NCBI RefSeq assembly: GCF_002735905.1
Contig: NZ_PEBD01000004.1
Span: forward strand, 496,001-560,000
Direction: 5' to 3'
DNA: 64,000 nt
Origin: Williamsia muralis
GTDB taxonomy: Bacteria; Actinomycetota; Actinomycetes; Mycobacteriales; Mycobacteriaceae
In this document: positions 17,924-28,547 of the stretch, in pieces
Layout: the number at the start of each line of letters is the position of its first letter
How positions within the stretch are numbered: the first letter of the stretch is position 1
Program-made: the position numbers and the translations under genes
The notes under the pieces: model-generated
The model's database searches: none
What the model saw: only the letters and a program-made list of their open reading frames with translations
Told to the model about the DNA's origin: nothing

Positions 17924-19144
17924 TCACGTGGCCGAAGCCGTCTCGGGCGTCGAGGCATTTGCGGCTTCGCGCTCGGCCTTGAGGCGAATGTTCTCCTGCA
18001 CCTCGATGTTCCAGTTCTCGACGGCCTTGGTGGTGTCGATCTCGTATTCGTAGCGCTGTGTCATCTCCTCGGTCACGTCGGCGACGTCGACGTAGAACTG
18101 TTCGTACCAGCGGCGCAGCTGGTAGACCGGACCGTCCTCTTCCACCAGCAGCGGATTGTCGATGCGGCTCTTGTGCTTCCAGATCTCGACGTCTTGCAAG
18201 AACCCCACCTCGATACCGGCGGTGATCTTCGTCGCCATCTTGTCGGCCTGGTCGGCGGTGAGTCCCTCGGGGATCTTCGCGATGACGCCGTACATGAGGA
18301 CAAACGAGTTGTTGTCGATCGGGTAGTGGCAGTTGGTCAGGATCGTCTCGATCGCATAGCCGCCGTAATACTGGACCATCGGATTGAGCATGTAGGCAGG
18401 ACCGTAGTAGGCGGCGATGGACTCGAGTTTGGTGTCGCCGTAAGCCGTCATGATGTCGACGTCCGGACGCCCATGCGAGTTCATGTACTGCGCAGCGGTC
18501 TCGCCTTCGAAAACGTTCTTGAAGTAGTCGGGCAACGAGTAGTGCACATAGAAGAAGTGCGCCATGTCGACGACGTTGTCGATGATCTCGCGACAGTTCG
18601 AACCCTCGATGACGATCTTGTTCCACGTCCAGCCGGTCCACTGGTCGCTGTTCAATTCGTCGAGCTCGGGGATGATCACGTCGTCGGGGGGCGGGTTGCC
18701 CTCGGGGTCGTTGTAGACGAAGATCTGCGCGTTGCGGATCATGCCCGGCCATGAACGGGTCTTGGCCAGTTTGGGTGCCCGCTTGGCATAGGGGACGCCG
18801 GCGCAACGTCCATTGGCCTTCCATCGCCAGTCGTGGAACGGGCAGGCGACGTTGCCGTCCTTGATCGAGCCCTGTGACAGGTCGCCGCCCATGTGCCGGC
18901 AGTACGCGTCGAGGATCTTGAGTTCGCCGTCGGCGACCCAGACGACCAGTTTGGTGCCGAACACGGTGACCGGATGGGGCTTGCCGTCGTCGAAGTCGGC
19001 GAGAAGGCCGAGGCAGTGCCAACCGCGTGCGAATCGGGTCGGCGGCGTGCCGGTGTCGATCTCGCGCACCGCGCCACCGTCTGCGCTGGTGTCAACCGCT
19101 GTCAGGCGGGCCCCCTGCTCCAACTCCGACTCCGTACTCGTCAT
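17924..19144 (-). CDS. kshA: 3-ketosteroid 9alpha-hydroxylase oxygenase KshA
   Basis: 406 residues, Rieske non-haem iron oxygenase. The Rieske [2Fe-2S] ligands are C82-x-H84 and C101-x2-H104 (YCRHMGGDLSQG, ACPFHDWRW). The mononuclear-iron region follows with IIDNVVDMAHFFYVHYS, giving the two His with an Asp further on. With the reductase KshB (not in this window) it hydroxylates C9 of androstadienedione, leading to spontaneous ring B opening. ATG at 19144. A KstR-like operator sits 77 bases upstream, and hsaA is divergent. Confidence 0.93.
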   Translation of the reverse strand: MTSTESELEQGARLTAVDTSADGGAVREIDTGTPPTRFARGWHCLGLLADFDDGKPHPVTVFGTKLVVWVADGELKILDAYCRHMGGDLSQGSIKDGNVACPFHDWRWKANGRCAGVPYAKRAPKLAKTRSWPGMIRNAQIFVYNDPEGNPPPDDVIIPELDELNSDQWTGWTWNKIVIEGSNCREIIDNVVDMAHFFYVHYSLPDYFKNVFEGETAAQYMNSHGRPDVDIMTAYGDTKLESIAAYYGPAYMLNPMVQYYGGYAIETILTNCHYPIDNNSFVLMYGVIAKIPEGLTADQADKMATKITAGIEVGFLQDVEIWKHKSRIDNPLLVEEDGPVYQLRRWYEQFYVDVADVTEEMTQRYEYEIDTTKAVENWNIEVQENIRLKAEREAANASTPETASAT

Positions 19145-19220
19145 GTCTGCTCCCTAGTTCATCGATGCCGGCTGTGGGTCGGCATGTGCCGGGCCGCGTG
19201 GTTTAAGCGTTCCCGCTTAC

Positions 19221-19234
19221 TAGAACATGTTACA
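19221..19234. promoter_or_regulatory. KstR-like operator of kshA
   Basis: TAGAACATGTTACA carries the AACnnGTT core. It lies upstream of the leftward kshA unit and 80 bases from the separate operator facing hsaA. Confidence 0.8.
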
Positions 19235-19311
19235 AAACTTGCCAGGTACTCGCCAGGGAAGTGATCAAAACGGCATGAATCGGGGTAAACCTGCAGTACT
19301 CGACATAAATG

Positions 19312-19323
19312 AGAACGTGTTCT
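19312..19323. promoter_or_regulatory. KstR-like operator of hsaACB
   Basis: AGAACGTGTTCT is a perfect 12-bp palindrome with the AACnnGTT core. It lies 47 bases before the hsaA ATG. Confidence 0.82.
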
Positions 19324-19370
19324 AGTCTTGCCGGAGAAGACTTTGTGGAACGAGAGTTAGGAATCGCGCG

Positions 19371-20544
19371 ATGAGCGACCGCAGCCAAGAGGGCGCGCAG
19401 GTACTGGACAAGATCAGCGCACTGCTGCCCGAGATCGAACAGCGGGCACAGGAAGCAGAGGATCTGCGTCAGATTCCCGACGAGACGATCGCGTCGCTCG
19501 AGGACATCGGGTTCTTCAAGCTCATGCAGCCCGAGCAGTGGGGCGGTTACCAGGTCGACCCGGTGACGTTCTACGAGGCGGTGCGTCGGATCGGCTCGGC
19601 GTGTGGCTCCACCGGATGGGTCTCGGGCATCATCGGCATCCACAACTGGCACCTGGCTCTCTTCCCGCAGCAGGCGCAGGAGGACGTATGGGGCACGGAC
19701 ACCTCGGTCCGTATCTCCTCGTCCTACGCCCCGATGGGTATGGGTGAAGTAGTCGAAGGCGGCTACAAGGTCAACGGTTCGTGGGCATGGTCCTCGGGTT
19801 CAGGGCACGCGAGCTGGGTTGTCCTCGGCGGACCGGTGATCAAGAACGGAAAGCCTGTCGACTTCGTGAGCTTCCTGATCCCGCGCGAGGACTACGCCAT
19901 CCGCGACGTGTGGAACGTGGTCGGGCTCAAGGGCACCGGGTCCAACACCATCGACGTCAAGGACGTGTTCGTACCGAGCCACCGGATGCTCAGCTTCCGG
20001 GCGATGAGTACCGGCGAGGCTCCGGGCCTGGAGAAGAACACCGCGCCGGTCTACAAGATGCCCTGGGGCACAATCCATCCGAGCACCATCTCGGCGCCGA
20101 TCGTGGGAATGGCCTACGGCGCCTACGCCGCGCACGTCGAACACCAGGGTAAGCGCGTCCGCGCCGCCTACGCCGGTGAGAAGGCGAAGGACGACCCGTT
20201 CGCCAAGGTTCGCATCGCCGAGGCGGCCAGCGACATCGACGCGGCGTGGACTCAGCTCTCGGGTAACCTCCAGGCCGAATACGATCTGCTGCTCGCGGGA
20301 CAGGAAGTCCCGATGGAACTCCGGCTGAAGGCCCGTCGCGATCAGGTCCGCGCGACCGGCCGGGCCATCGCGTCGATCGACCGGCTCTTCGAGAATTCCG
20401 GCGCCCACGCCCTCGACAACGACACACCCATCCAGCGGTTCTGGCGTGACGCACATGCCGGCCGTGTCCACGCGGCCAACGATGCCGAACGGGCCTACGT
20501 CGCCTACGGCAACGGCGAATTTGGGATCCCCATCGGTGACACCA

Positions 20545-20552
<8 letters not shown>
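19371..20552 (+). CDS. hsaA: Flavin-dependent 3-HSA hydroxylase, oxygenase subunit HsaA
   Basis: 393 residues (394 in M. tuberculosis HsaA), group D flavoprotein monooxygenase with an acyl-CoA dehydrogenase fold. It uses FMNH2 supplied by HsaB to hydroxylate 3-HSA to the catechol 3,4-DHSA. Seen: an N-terminal helical domain with RQIPDETIASLEDIGFFKLMQPEQWGG, SGSGHASWVVLGG in the middle, and VGLKGTGSNTIDVKDVFVPSHR, typical of this family. It is followed by a short repeated stretch and then hsaC. Confidence 0.93.
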
Positions 20553-21575
<1,023 letters not shown>

Positions 21576-21576
21576 C

Positions 21577-22149
21577 ATGTCCCCTCATCCACGCGGTTCA
21601 GATGATTTCGACCCGCGGCAGTTCCGGACGGCCATGGGTCAGTTCTGCACCGGGGTCACCGTGATCACCACGATGGCCACCGATGACGTCCCAGTGGGGT
21701 TCGCCTGCCAGTCGTTTGCGGCGCTGTCGCTCGATCCGCCACTGGTGCTGTTCTGCCCGATGAAGACCTCCCGCAGCTGGAAGGTCATCGAGCAGAGCGG
21801 AAAGTTCTGCGTCAACGTGTTGTCGACCAACCAACAGGACGTCAGCGCCGCATTCGGCGCACCGGGTGATGACAAGTTCGCCGGGATCGACTGGGATCCA
21901 TCGCCTCTCGGCCTGCCCGTCATCCGGCACTCATTGTCATGGGTGGATTGCACGCTGGAGCGCGTCGATGACGGCGGCGACCATTTCATCGCGATAGGCC
22001 GGGTGCAGACTTTGGGAGAAGTGCTGCAAGACAAGCCTTTGCTGTTCTACCGTGGTGGTTATCTGTCCACCGAACATCCGCGGGTCACTCCGGCCCAGGC
22101 GGAGCTCGAGAACTTCCTCACCTGGACCGGCGGGGACACCTGGCTGTAG
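21577..22149 (+). CDS. hsaB: Flavin reductase HsaB
   Basis: 190 residues, FMN-binding split-barrel reductase (HpaC/HsaB family). Seen: FRTAMGQFCTGVTVITTMA, VGFACQSFAALSLDPPLVLFCP and the C-terminal PLLFYRGGYLSTE. It supplies reduced flavin to the oxygenase HsaA encoded two genes upstream. The ATG starts one base after the hsaC stop. Confidence 0.92.
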   Translation: MSPHPRGSDDFDPRQFRTAMGQFCTGVTVITTMATDDVPVGFACQSFAALSLDPPLVLFCPMKTSRSWKVIEQSGKFCVNVLSTNQQDVSAAFGAPGDDKFAGIDWDPSPLGLPVIRHSLSWVDCTLERVDDGGDHFIAIGRVQTLGEVLQDKPLLFYRGGYLSTEHPRVTPAQAELENFLTWTGGDTWL

Positions 22150-22173
22150 TTCCGGCCATCACAAGGGAGTGAG

Positions 22174-23361
22174 ATGACAACAACCGTCACGAACGATGTG
22201 ACCGCCCCTTTCGCCGCGGCCATCGCCGACGCCGAGAAGCTGATCGCCTCTGCAGATTTCATTCGCAACGAGCAGGATCTGGCCGAGGGATACGACTACC
22301 TCGGCGGCAGCATCCGCGCGAGCCTGCAGATGGCATGGGCGTATGGCAAGACCCACCCGTTCTTCGTCACGTCCACGGGCCCCTACACGAAGATGGGGCT
22401 GGACAATCCCGACACGCTGTACTACCACGCCAACGTGCAGGCCGACGCGGAGTATCTGATCACCGGAAAGCGCGGCAACACAGCAGATCTCAGCTTTCAG
22501 GTTCTCAAGGGTGACTACACCGCCACCGACGTTCCGGGTGGCGACGACGCCTTCGACGACCGTCGACTGACGATCGAAGCGGACGGGACCTACACGCTCC
22601 GCTTCGGACCACCCAAGGCCGACCCGGGGCCCAACTACTTCGTTCTCGGCGAAGGGTCGTCGATGCTCGCGGTGCGCGAGGTGTACAGCGACTGGATGCA
22701 GGAAAAGGGACAGATCCGGATCGAGCGGGTCGACACAGTGGGCAGCGCGCCGGTGGAGCCCGACCTCGCGCAGATCACCCGCCGCTACCAGGTGGCAGGC
22801 AAGATGTTGCTGTCGCGGATCAACACCTGGTTCAACTTTCCGAAGTGGTTCTACCTGGACCTGCCGGTGAACACCTTGACCGCGCCTCGTCTGACGCCCG
22901 GTGGGCTGAGCACGCAGTACTCATCGGTGGGTCACTACGACCTCGCCGATGACGAGGCGATGGTGATCACGGTGCCGAAATCCGATGCGCCGTACCAGGG
23001 TTTCCAGCTGGGCAGTATGTGGTACATCTCGCTGGATTACGTCAATCACCAGACGAGCCTCAATTCTGCTCAGGCGCAGGTGGATCCGGATGGGATGATC
23101 CGCCTGGTGGTCAGCAGGCAGAATCCGGGCATCGCCAACTGGATCGAGACAACCGGAAAACAGCGGGGTATTGCACAGTTCCGGTGGCAGCGGGTCGACC
23201 GCGAGCTGACCGAGTCCGATGGGCCCACCGTCGCGATCGTCAACGTGGCCGACGTGCCCGACCACCTGCCGCACTTCGAGTCCAACACCATCGACGAGCC
23301 AGGCTGGCGTGACCGGATAGCCGCACGCCAGCGCGGGTTCGCGCAGAGGATGCTGGGATGA
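22174..23361 (+). CDS. DUF1214-family protein (Rv3531c type)
   Basis: 395 residues. The C-terminal part (from about residue 255) has the DUF1214-like pattern YISLDYVNHQTSLNSAQAQVDPDG followed by PGIANWIETTGKQRGIAQFRWQ. No signal peptide or membrane segment is apparent. Biochemical function is unknown. In M. tuberculosis the orthologous trio Rv3531c-Rv3530c-Rv3529c belongs to the cholesterol-induced set, and the same order is kept here. AAGGGAG lies 6 bases before the ATG. The stop overlaps the SDR start. Confidence 0.8.
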   Translation: MTTTVTNDVTAPFAAAIADAEKLIASADFIRNEQDLAEGYDYLGGSIRASLQMAWAYGKTHPFFVTSTGPYTKMGLDNPDTLYYHANVQADAEYLITGKRGNTADLSFQVLKGDYTATDVPGGDDAFDDRRLTIEADGTYTLRFGPPKADPGPNYFVLGEGSSMLAVREVYSDWMQEKGQIRIERVDTVGSAPVEPDLAQITRRYQVAGKMLLSRINTWFNFPKWFYLDLPVNTLTAPRLTPGGLSTQYSSVGHYDLADDEAMVITVPKSDAPYQGFQLGSMWYISLDYVNHQTSLNSAQAQVDPDGMIRLVVSRQNPGIANWIETTGKQRGIAQFRWQRVDRELTESDGPTVAIVNVADVPDHLPHFESNTIDEPGWRDRIAARQRGFAQRMLG

Positions 23362-24155
23362 CCGCCACCGTGTCCACCGGCCTGCTCGAGGGCAAGGTCG
23401 TAGTGGTCGGGGGAGTGGGGCCGGGTCTCGGCCGTTCGATCAGCGTGCAAGCCGCAGCTGCCGGCGCCAAGGTGGTGCTCGCGGCCCGGACCGAGAGCCG
23501 GCTCGCCGAGGTGGCCAAGGAGATCGATGCCGCCGGCGGCGTCGCGCTGCAGGTCCCCACCGACATCACCGATGATGCGGCTGTCGATTCCCTCGTCGCG
23601 GCAACGGTTGCCGAGTACGGCCGTGTCGACGTACTGGTGAACAACGCCTTCTCGCTGCCTTCGATGAAGTCGTTGGCACGCACCGACTTCGACCACATCC
23701 GGTCGAGCCTGGACCTCACGGTCCTCGGCGGCCTGCGCATGACCAAGGCCTTCACCGACGAATTGGCCAAGGTGTCCGGTTCTGTGGTGATGATCAATTC
23801 CATGGTCCTGCGGCACTCGGAGCCGCGGTACGGCAGCTACAAACTCGCCAAGGCGGCCCTGCTCGCCATGTCGCAGACACTCGCCACAGAGTTGGGCGAC
23901 AAGGGCGTTCGTGTCAACAGCGTGCTACCCGGTTACATCTGGGACGACCAGCTGAAGTGGTACTTCGGTGAGGTCGCCAAGAAGTACGACATCACGCCGG
24001 AGGCCGTCTACGAACAGACCGCGTCCAAGTCCGACCTCAAACGTCTGCCCGAGCCCGATGAGATCGCTCGGGCGGTGGTGTTCCTCGCCTCGGATTGGGC
24101 CAGCGCCATCACCGGCCAGACGCTGGACGTCAATTGCGGCGAGTACCACACCTGA
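23358..24155 (+). CDS. Short-chain dehydrogenase/reductase (Rv3530c type)
   Basis: 265-residue SDR. The cofactor motif VVVGGVGPGLGRSI is a variant of TGxxxGxG near residues 14-27. The structural NNA motif is at VLVNNAF. Active-site S-Y-K appears as NSMVLRHSEPRYGSYKLAKAAL. The coenzyme loop AARTES after strand 2 contains an Arg, which suggests NADP(H), tentatively. It overlaps the DUF1214 gene by 4 bases (ATGA). Probably an oxidoreductase acting on a steroid or side-chain intermediate; the substrate is unknown. Confidence 0.82.
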   Translation: MTATVSTGLLEGKVVVVGGVGPGLGRSISVQAAAAGAKVVLAARTESRLAEVAKEIDAAGGVALQVPTDITDDAAVDSLVAATVAEYGRVDVLVNNAFSLPSMKSLARTDFDHIRSSLDLTVLGGLRMTKAFTDELAKVSGSVVMINSMVLRHSEPRYGSYKLAKAALLAMSQTLATELGDKGVRVNSVLPGYIWDDQLKWYFGEVAKKYDITPEAVYEQTASKSDLKRLPEPDEIARAVVFLASDWASAITGQTLDVNCGEYHT

Positions 24156-24163
24156 GGAGCGAG

Positions 24164-25300
24164 ATGACCATTCCGAGAACGAATGTGGGCACGGTCGAGG
24201 ATCTGCATGCGTCGGCGACGAAGGCGTGTGGACTCGACGACTTCGGTCAGGATGACTACACCGAGGCTCTTGGTGTCCTGCTGGAGTCGTACGAGCGCGA
24301 TGCGGGACTCACCGAGCTCGGCAGCAAGATGAACCGCTTCTTTCTACGGGGTGCGCTGGTCGCCCGATTGCTCAGCGAGGCATCGTGGAAAGCCAATCCC
24401 GAGTATGTCTCCGCGCCGGTGGAGCGCCCCATATTCGTCACCGGGTTGCCCCGTACCGGAACCACCGCCCTGCACCGGCTGCTCACCGCCGATCCGGGCC
24501 ATCAGGGTCTGGAGATGTGGCTTGCCGAGTTCCCGCAGCCCCGGCCTCCGCGTGACACCTGGGAGGCGAATCCGGTCTTCCAGCAGATCCAGGCCGGACT
24601 CGAACAGCACCACGTGGAGAATCCGGAATTCATGGGTCTGCACTACATGAGTGCCTCCGACGTCGAAGAGTGCTGGCAGCTCCTGCGCCAGACCATGAAG
24701 TCGATTTCCTACGAATCCTTGTCGTACCTGCCGACCTACTCCCAGTGGCTGCAGAAGCAGGACTGGACCAACGCCTACACGCGGCACAAGAAGAACCTCC
24801 AGTTGATCGGGCTGAATCAGCCAGAGCGTCGCTGGGTGCTGAAGAACCCCAGTCATCTGTTCGCGCTCGATGAATTGATGGCCGTCTACCCGGACGCGTT
24901 GATCATCCAGACCCACCGGCCACCCGCCACGATCATCCCGTCGATGTGCAGTCTTGCCGAGCATGCGGGCGAGGGATGGTCGACCGTGTTCACGGGTGAA
25001 CTGATCGGCAAGACGCAACTCGAGTTGTGGTCGCGAGGGCTGCACGCATTCAATGCGGCACGGTCCAAGTACAACCCGGATCAGTTCATCGACATCGACT
25101 TCCGCGACTTCCGCACCGATCCCATGGGCACGATCGAAACGATCTATCGCACGTTCGGACTCGACCTCACCGATGATGCGGCGTCGGCGATGCGAGCCCT
25201 CGATGAGGAGAGCAAGTCGGGCGACCGCAAACCCGTCCACAAGTACTCCTTGGAGGACTACGGCCTCACCGAGGCCGAGGTGAACGAGGCCTTCGACTGA
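24164..25300 (+). CDS. Sulfotransferase-family protein (Rv3529c type)
   Basis: 378 residues. The PAPS 5'-phosphosulfate loop is visible as PIFVTGLPRTGTTALHRLL near residues 88-106. The 3'-phosphate region is around LKNPSHLFALDELMAVYPDALIIQTHR. It matches bacterial Stf-type sulfotransferases retained in mycobacterial cholesterol clusters. Start: ATG with GAGGAGCGAG immediately upstream and 8 bases after the SDR stop. Last gene of the hsaACB-led transcript. Actual sulfation of a sterol or lipid is unproven. Confidence 0.8.
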   Translation: MTIPRTNVGTVEDLHASATKACGLDDFGQDDYTEALGVLLESYERDAGLTELGSKMNRFFLRGALVARLLSEASWKANPEYVSAPVERPIFVTGLPRTGTTALHRLLTADPGHQGLEMWLAEFPQPRPPRDTWEANPVFQQIQAGLEQHHVENPEFMGLHYMSASDVEECWQLLRQTMKSISYESLSYLPTYSQWLQKQDWTNAYTRHKKNLQLIGLNQPERRWVLKNPSHLFALDELMAVYPDALIIQTHRPPATIIPSMCSLAEHAGEGWSTVFTGELIGKTQLELWSRGLHAFNAARSKYNPDQFIDIDFRDFRTDPMGTIETIYRTFGLDLTDDAASAMRALDEESKSGDRKPVHKYSLEDYGLTEAEVNEAFD

Positions 25301-25431
25301 CCGGACAGCCGCCCGTCGTGGACGGGTGACGGTGTCTCGCTGAGTGGATATCCGGAGTCTTGACTCCGCTTGTGGTGCTAGCTTCAGAGCAGCATGCGGA
25401 GTGGTCTCTCCGGTTCGAGCTCAGGAGCTGT

Positions 25432-26904
25432 ATGGACATCGCACCCAAGCGGACGCACCATCGGGTCACGTTCACCGTGATCACCGTGGGCGTGGCCGCG
25501 TTCGCGTTGCTGCAGTCCCTGGTGATACCGGTACTGCCGACGATCCAGGTGTCCCTCGGGACGACGCAGACCGACGTGACCTGGGTGCTCACCGCCTACC
25601 TCCTCTCTGCGTCGGTGTTCACGCCCATCATGGGTCGCCTCGGGGACATGTACGGCAAGAAGCTGCTGTTCGTGGTTGCGCTGGCCGCGCTGGGAATCGG
25701 CTCGTTGCTGGCTGCGCTGGCGGCGTCGCTGTCGGTGATGGTGGTCGCACGTGTGATCCAGGGTGTCGGTGGCGGCGTCCTGCCCTTGGCCTTCGGGATC
25801 ATCCGTGACGAATTTCCCGAGAAGAAGGTGCCCGGCGCCGTCGGGATGGTCGCGGCACTGACATCGCTGGGCGCCGGCCTGGGTGTGGTGTTGGCCGGGC
25901 CGATCGTCGATGTACTCACCTATCACTGGCTGTTCTGGATTCCGCTGATCATGACCACCATCGCGGGTGTGGCAGCCTACGTCTTCATCCCGGAGTCGAA
26001 GGGCCGGGCACGGGGCAGGGTCAACTGGGTCACCGCGTTGTTGCTGTCAGCATGGCTGGTGGCTCTGCTGCTCGGTGTCAGCCAGGCTCCCAAGTGGGGC
26101 TGGAGATCGCTCGAAGTTGTCGGATTGCTCGTGACCGCAACATTTTTCTTGGTGGTGTGGATCGTTGCCGAAGCGCGATCGGCGAACCCGCTCATCGACA
26201 TGAAGATGATGCGGATGCGCACCGTCTGGGCCGCGAATCTGGTTGCGCTGATGATGGGCATCGGGATGTACGCCGGTTTCGGGTTTCTCCCGCAGTTCGT
26301 GCAGACCCCGACATCCGCGGGCTACGGATTCGGGGCATCGGTCAGCGAGTCGGGCTTGATGATGCTGCCCAATTCGGTCTTGATGTTCATCCTCGGGCTC
26401 GGCGCCGGGCGCCTGTCTGCTCGCTTCGGCTCGAAGAATCTGTTGACGGTGGGGACCCTCGTCAGCGCCGCCGGATATTTCCTCGTCGCCTTCCGTCACT
26501 CCAGCGAAACGGACATCTTCGCCGCCATGTGTCTGTCGGGTATCGGTATGGGACTTGCGTTCTCCGCCATGGCAAACGTCGTCGTCGCGGCGGTGCCACC
26601 CCATCAAACCGGAGTCGCGAGCGGCATGAACGCCAACATCAGGACCATCGGCGGTTCGCTGGGCGCAGCATTCATGGGGACTGTGGTCACCGCGGGCGCC
26701 ACACCGTCGGGACTGCCCAAGGAATCGGGCTACACCCACGGCTTCATCATGCTGGGGGTCGCCGTGTGCCTGGGAGCTGTTGCCACACTGTTCATCCCGT
26801 CGGTCAAACGTGGAGGGGCGGCGTTGGACGCGACCGCAGACCTCGCACACGCCGAACTCGCGATGGTTGCCGGCGGTACCCTCTCCGGTGACAAGTCGGA
26901 ATGA
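25432..26904 (+). CDS. MFS multidrug-type transporter (14 TM)
   Basis: 490 residues, DHA2-like major facilitator. Motif A is GRLGDMYGKKLLF near residue 68. Motif C-like GAGLGVVLAGPIVD lies near residue 145. About 14 hydrophobic helices are seen, ending in a soluble tail. The start is set by TCAGGAG 6 bases before the ATG at 25432; codons upstream in frame lack a ribosome site. Its stop overlaps the TetR-family gene by 4 bases, a common repressor-pump arrangement, so the regulator probably controls this pump. Confidence 0.85.
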   Translation: MDIAPKRTHHRVTFTVITVGVAAFALLQSLVIPVLPTIQVSLGTTQTDVTWVLTAYLLSASVFTPIMGRLGDMYGKKLLFVVALAALGIGSLLAALAASLSVMVVARVIQGVGGGVLPLAFGIIRDEFPEKKVPGAVGMVAALTSLGAGLGVVLAGPIVDVLTYHWLFWIPLIMTTIAGVAAYVFIPESKGRARGRVNWVTALLLSAWLVALLLGVSQAPKWGWRSLEVVGLLVTATFFLVVWIVAEARSANPLIDMKMMRMRTVWAANLVALMMGIGMYAGFGFLPQFVQTPTSAGYGFGASVSESGLMMLPNSVLMFILGLGAGRLSARFGSKNLLTVGTLVSAAGYFLVAFRHSSETDIFAAMCLSGIGMGLAFSAMANVVVAAVPPHQTGVASGMNANIRTIGGSLGAAFMGTVVTAGATPSGLPKESGYTHGFIMLGVAVCLGAVATLFIPSVKRGGAALDATADLAHAELAMVAGGTLSGDKSE

Positions 26905-27554
26905 GGTCGGCCATGGGTGTGCAGGCCACTGCAGACGGTGGGAAAGTGCTGCGGCGTGACGCTGCGGAGAATCGGCGACGACTACTGGACGCGGCGGCGA
27001 CGGTGTTCAGTGAGCGCGGGCTCGATGCCGGGGTCGAGGAGATCGCCCGGGTGGCCGGCGTCGGGATGGGCACGCTGTACCGGAGATTTGCCACCAAGGA
27101 CGCCTTGATCAGCGAACTCGTACGGCAGTTGCTCGTCGATCTGGTGGCGATGGCCAGGGCCGCGCGTGAGGTGACCGACGGTTCTGGTCTGGAACGATTG
27201 CTCTTCGGCACCGGTGCCATCCAGGCATCGCACCGCGGCTGTGTGTCGCGGATGTGGAACGACGAGCACACGGCGTTGCTCAGGGACGAGTTCCGCACGA
27301 TCCTGACCGAGCTGCTGGCCGTTGCTCAAGATGCCGGACGGATTCGTCCCGACGTCACCGTCACCGACCTCGACCTCGTCTTCTGGGGGGTCAGGGGCGT
27401 CGTCGAGACCACGCGGGGTGTCAGTGACACGGCATGGCGGCGGCATCTCTCGATGGTGATCGCCGGACTGCGGTCAGGGTCCGAGGAGCTCTCAGAGGCT
27501 CCGGTCGGCGAGCGTGAGGTGGCGTTGGCGAAGAAACGGATGCTCGCCGGCTGA
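26901..27554 (+). CDS. TetR-family regulator coupled to MFS pump
   Basis: 217 residues. The N-terminal TetR HTH is at residues 20-66 (RRLLDAAATVFSERGLDAGVEEIARVAGVGMGTLYRRFATKDALI, shown in parts). The C-terminal helical ligand domain is unlike KstR. ATG overlaps the pump stop (ATGA); a second ATG four codons later (26913) is equally plausible. Likely a ligand-responsive repressor of the 25432-27554 operon; no clear operator was identified in the 130 bases upstream. Confidence 0.85.
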   Translation: MRSAMGVQATADGGKVLRRDAAENRRRLLDAAATVFSERGLDAGVEEIARVAGVGMGTLYRRFATKDALISELVRQLLVDLVAMARAAREVTDGSGLERLLFGTGAIQASHRGCVSRMWNDEHTALLRDEFRTILTELLAVAQDAGRIRPDVTVTDLDLVFWGVRGVVETTRGVSDTAWRRHLSMVIAGLRSGSEELSEAPVGEREVALAKKRMLAG

Positions 27555-27594
27555 ACGGGCCCGTCATGTGCGCCGAGGGCCGCGTCAGATGCAT

Positions 27595-28473
27595 TCAGCG
27601 TGCGAGCGCGTGGGCGACGCGATCAGCGGCAACCGCCACGGACGTGCCCAGGTGCGCCATCTCGTCCGCACTCATCTCGCGGTTGGGGCACACGACGATC
27701 GACGCGATGACAGTGCCCTCGGAATCGATGACCGGGGCGCCGATCGTGACCACCGCGACAACTCCCACGGATTCCTCCGGCAGATAGTCGATGGTGGTCA
27801 GTTCGGCCAGCAACCCCGCCACCCGTGAGCGCACCGTGTCCGAGACCGGTGAATCTCGCAGTGACGCAAGCGCGTCGATCATCTCGGCATGGTCACCGGT
27901 GAGGCGCTCCACCGCGTACCCGCGGTCGCAGATCACTTCCAGCACGTCGTGAAGTCGGTCGCGGGCACCCGGCGGTGCCGAGTCGATCCACCGCTGCCGT
28001 TCGGCTTCAGGAGCCCACGCGACGAACTCTCGGCACACGGGTGGGCGTAGCGCGATGCGCCGGCCGGGTCTGATCCACTGCATGTCAGGCACCCCGACGA
28101 GTTCTGTGACAGTGATCTGTTCACCCACGCGTTCGGCGAGGAACGCCGGCATGTCGAGGTCCACGGCGAGTTCGTGGATCATCGGAGCTGCCAAACGCCG
28201 CAACGGATAGCCACGTTCGGCCTGCCGCGCCAGGGCGACGAAGCCGGCACCGATCGCGAACTGGCCGTCTTCTCGCGAAACCCACCCGTCGATGGTGAGT
28301 TGCGTCAGCACCGCGTGGGCGGTGGCTCTGGAAAACCCTGTGCGACGGACTATTTCCGCCAGTGTCAGGCGGCCGCCGGTCTGTTCGGCCAGCAATTCGA
28401 TCACCCGGACCACACGCTGCGTGGGTGGCGAGGGTTGACCCACAGGCATGCTGTCGCCTACCGTCACTGTCAT
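27595..28473 (-). CDS. IclR-family transcriptional regulator
   Basis: 292 residues. The winged HTH is at residues 20-70 (RVVRVIELLAEQ, then LAEIVRRTGFSRATAHAVLTQLTIDGWV). The C-terminal IclR effector domain contains PAFLAERVGEQITVTELVG and ends with GTVIASIVVCPNREMSADEMAHLG. ATG 28473 is preferred over an in-frame GTG at 28485, because the palindrome ACACTAGTGT at 28482-28491 overlaps the latter. It diverges from cysD, 74 bases away, and may regulate itself and the sulfate-activation operon. The effector is unknown. Confidence 0.82.
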   Translation of the reverse strand: MTVTVGDSMPVGQPSPPTQRVVRVIELLAEQTGGRLTLAEIVRRTGFSRATAHAVLTQLTIDGWVSREDGQFAIGAGFVALARQAERGYPLRRLAAPMIHELAVDLDMPAFLAERVGEQITVTELVGVPDMQWIRPGRRIALRPPVCREFVAWAPEAERQRWIDSAPPGARDRLHDVLEVICDRGYAVERLTGDHAEMIDALASLRDSPVSDTVRSRVAGLLAELTTIDYLPEESVGVVAVVTIGAPVIDSEGTVIASIVVCPNREMSADEMAHLGTSVAVAADRVAHALAR

Positions 28474-28481
28474 ATTTTCAA

Positions 28482-28491
28482 ACACTAGTGT
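28482..28491. promoter_or_regulatory. Palindrome between iclR-type gene and cysD
   Basis: ACACTAGTGT is a perfect 10-bp palindrome 9 bases upstream of the IclR start and 57 bases before cysD. Placement fits an autoregulatory operator; identity is not proven. Confidence 0.4.
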
Positions 28492-28547
28492 CGGATACTC
28501 GACAGGTCAAGTCCTGGCGAGGCGAACGACGCGAGAGGATTCTCACG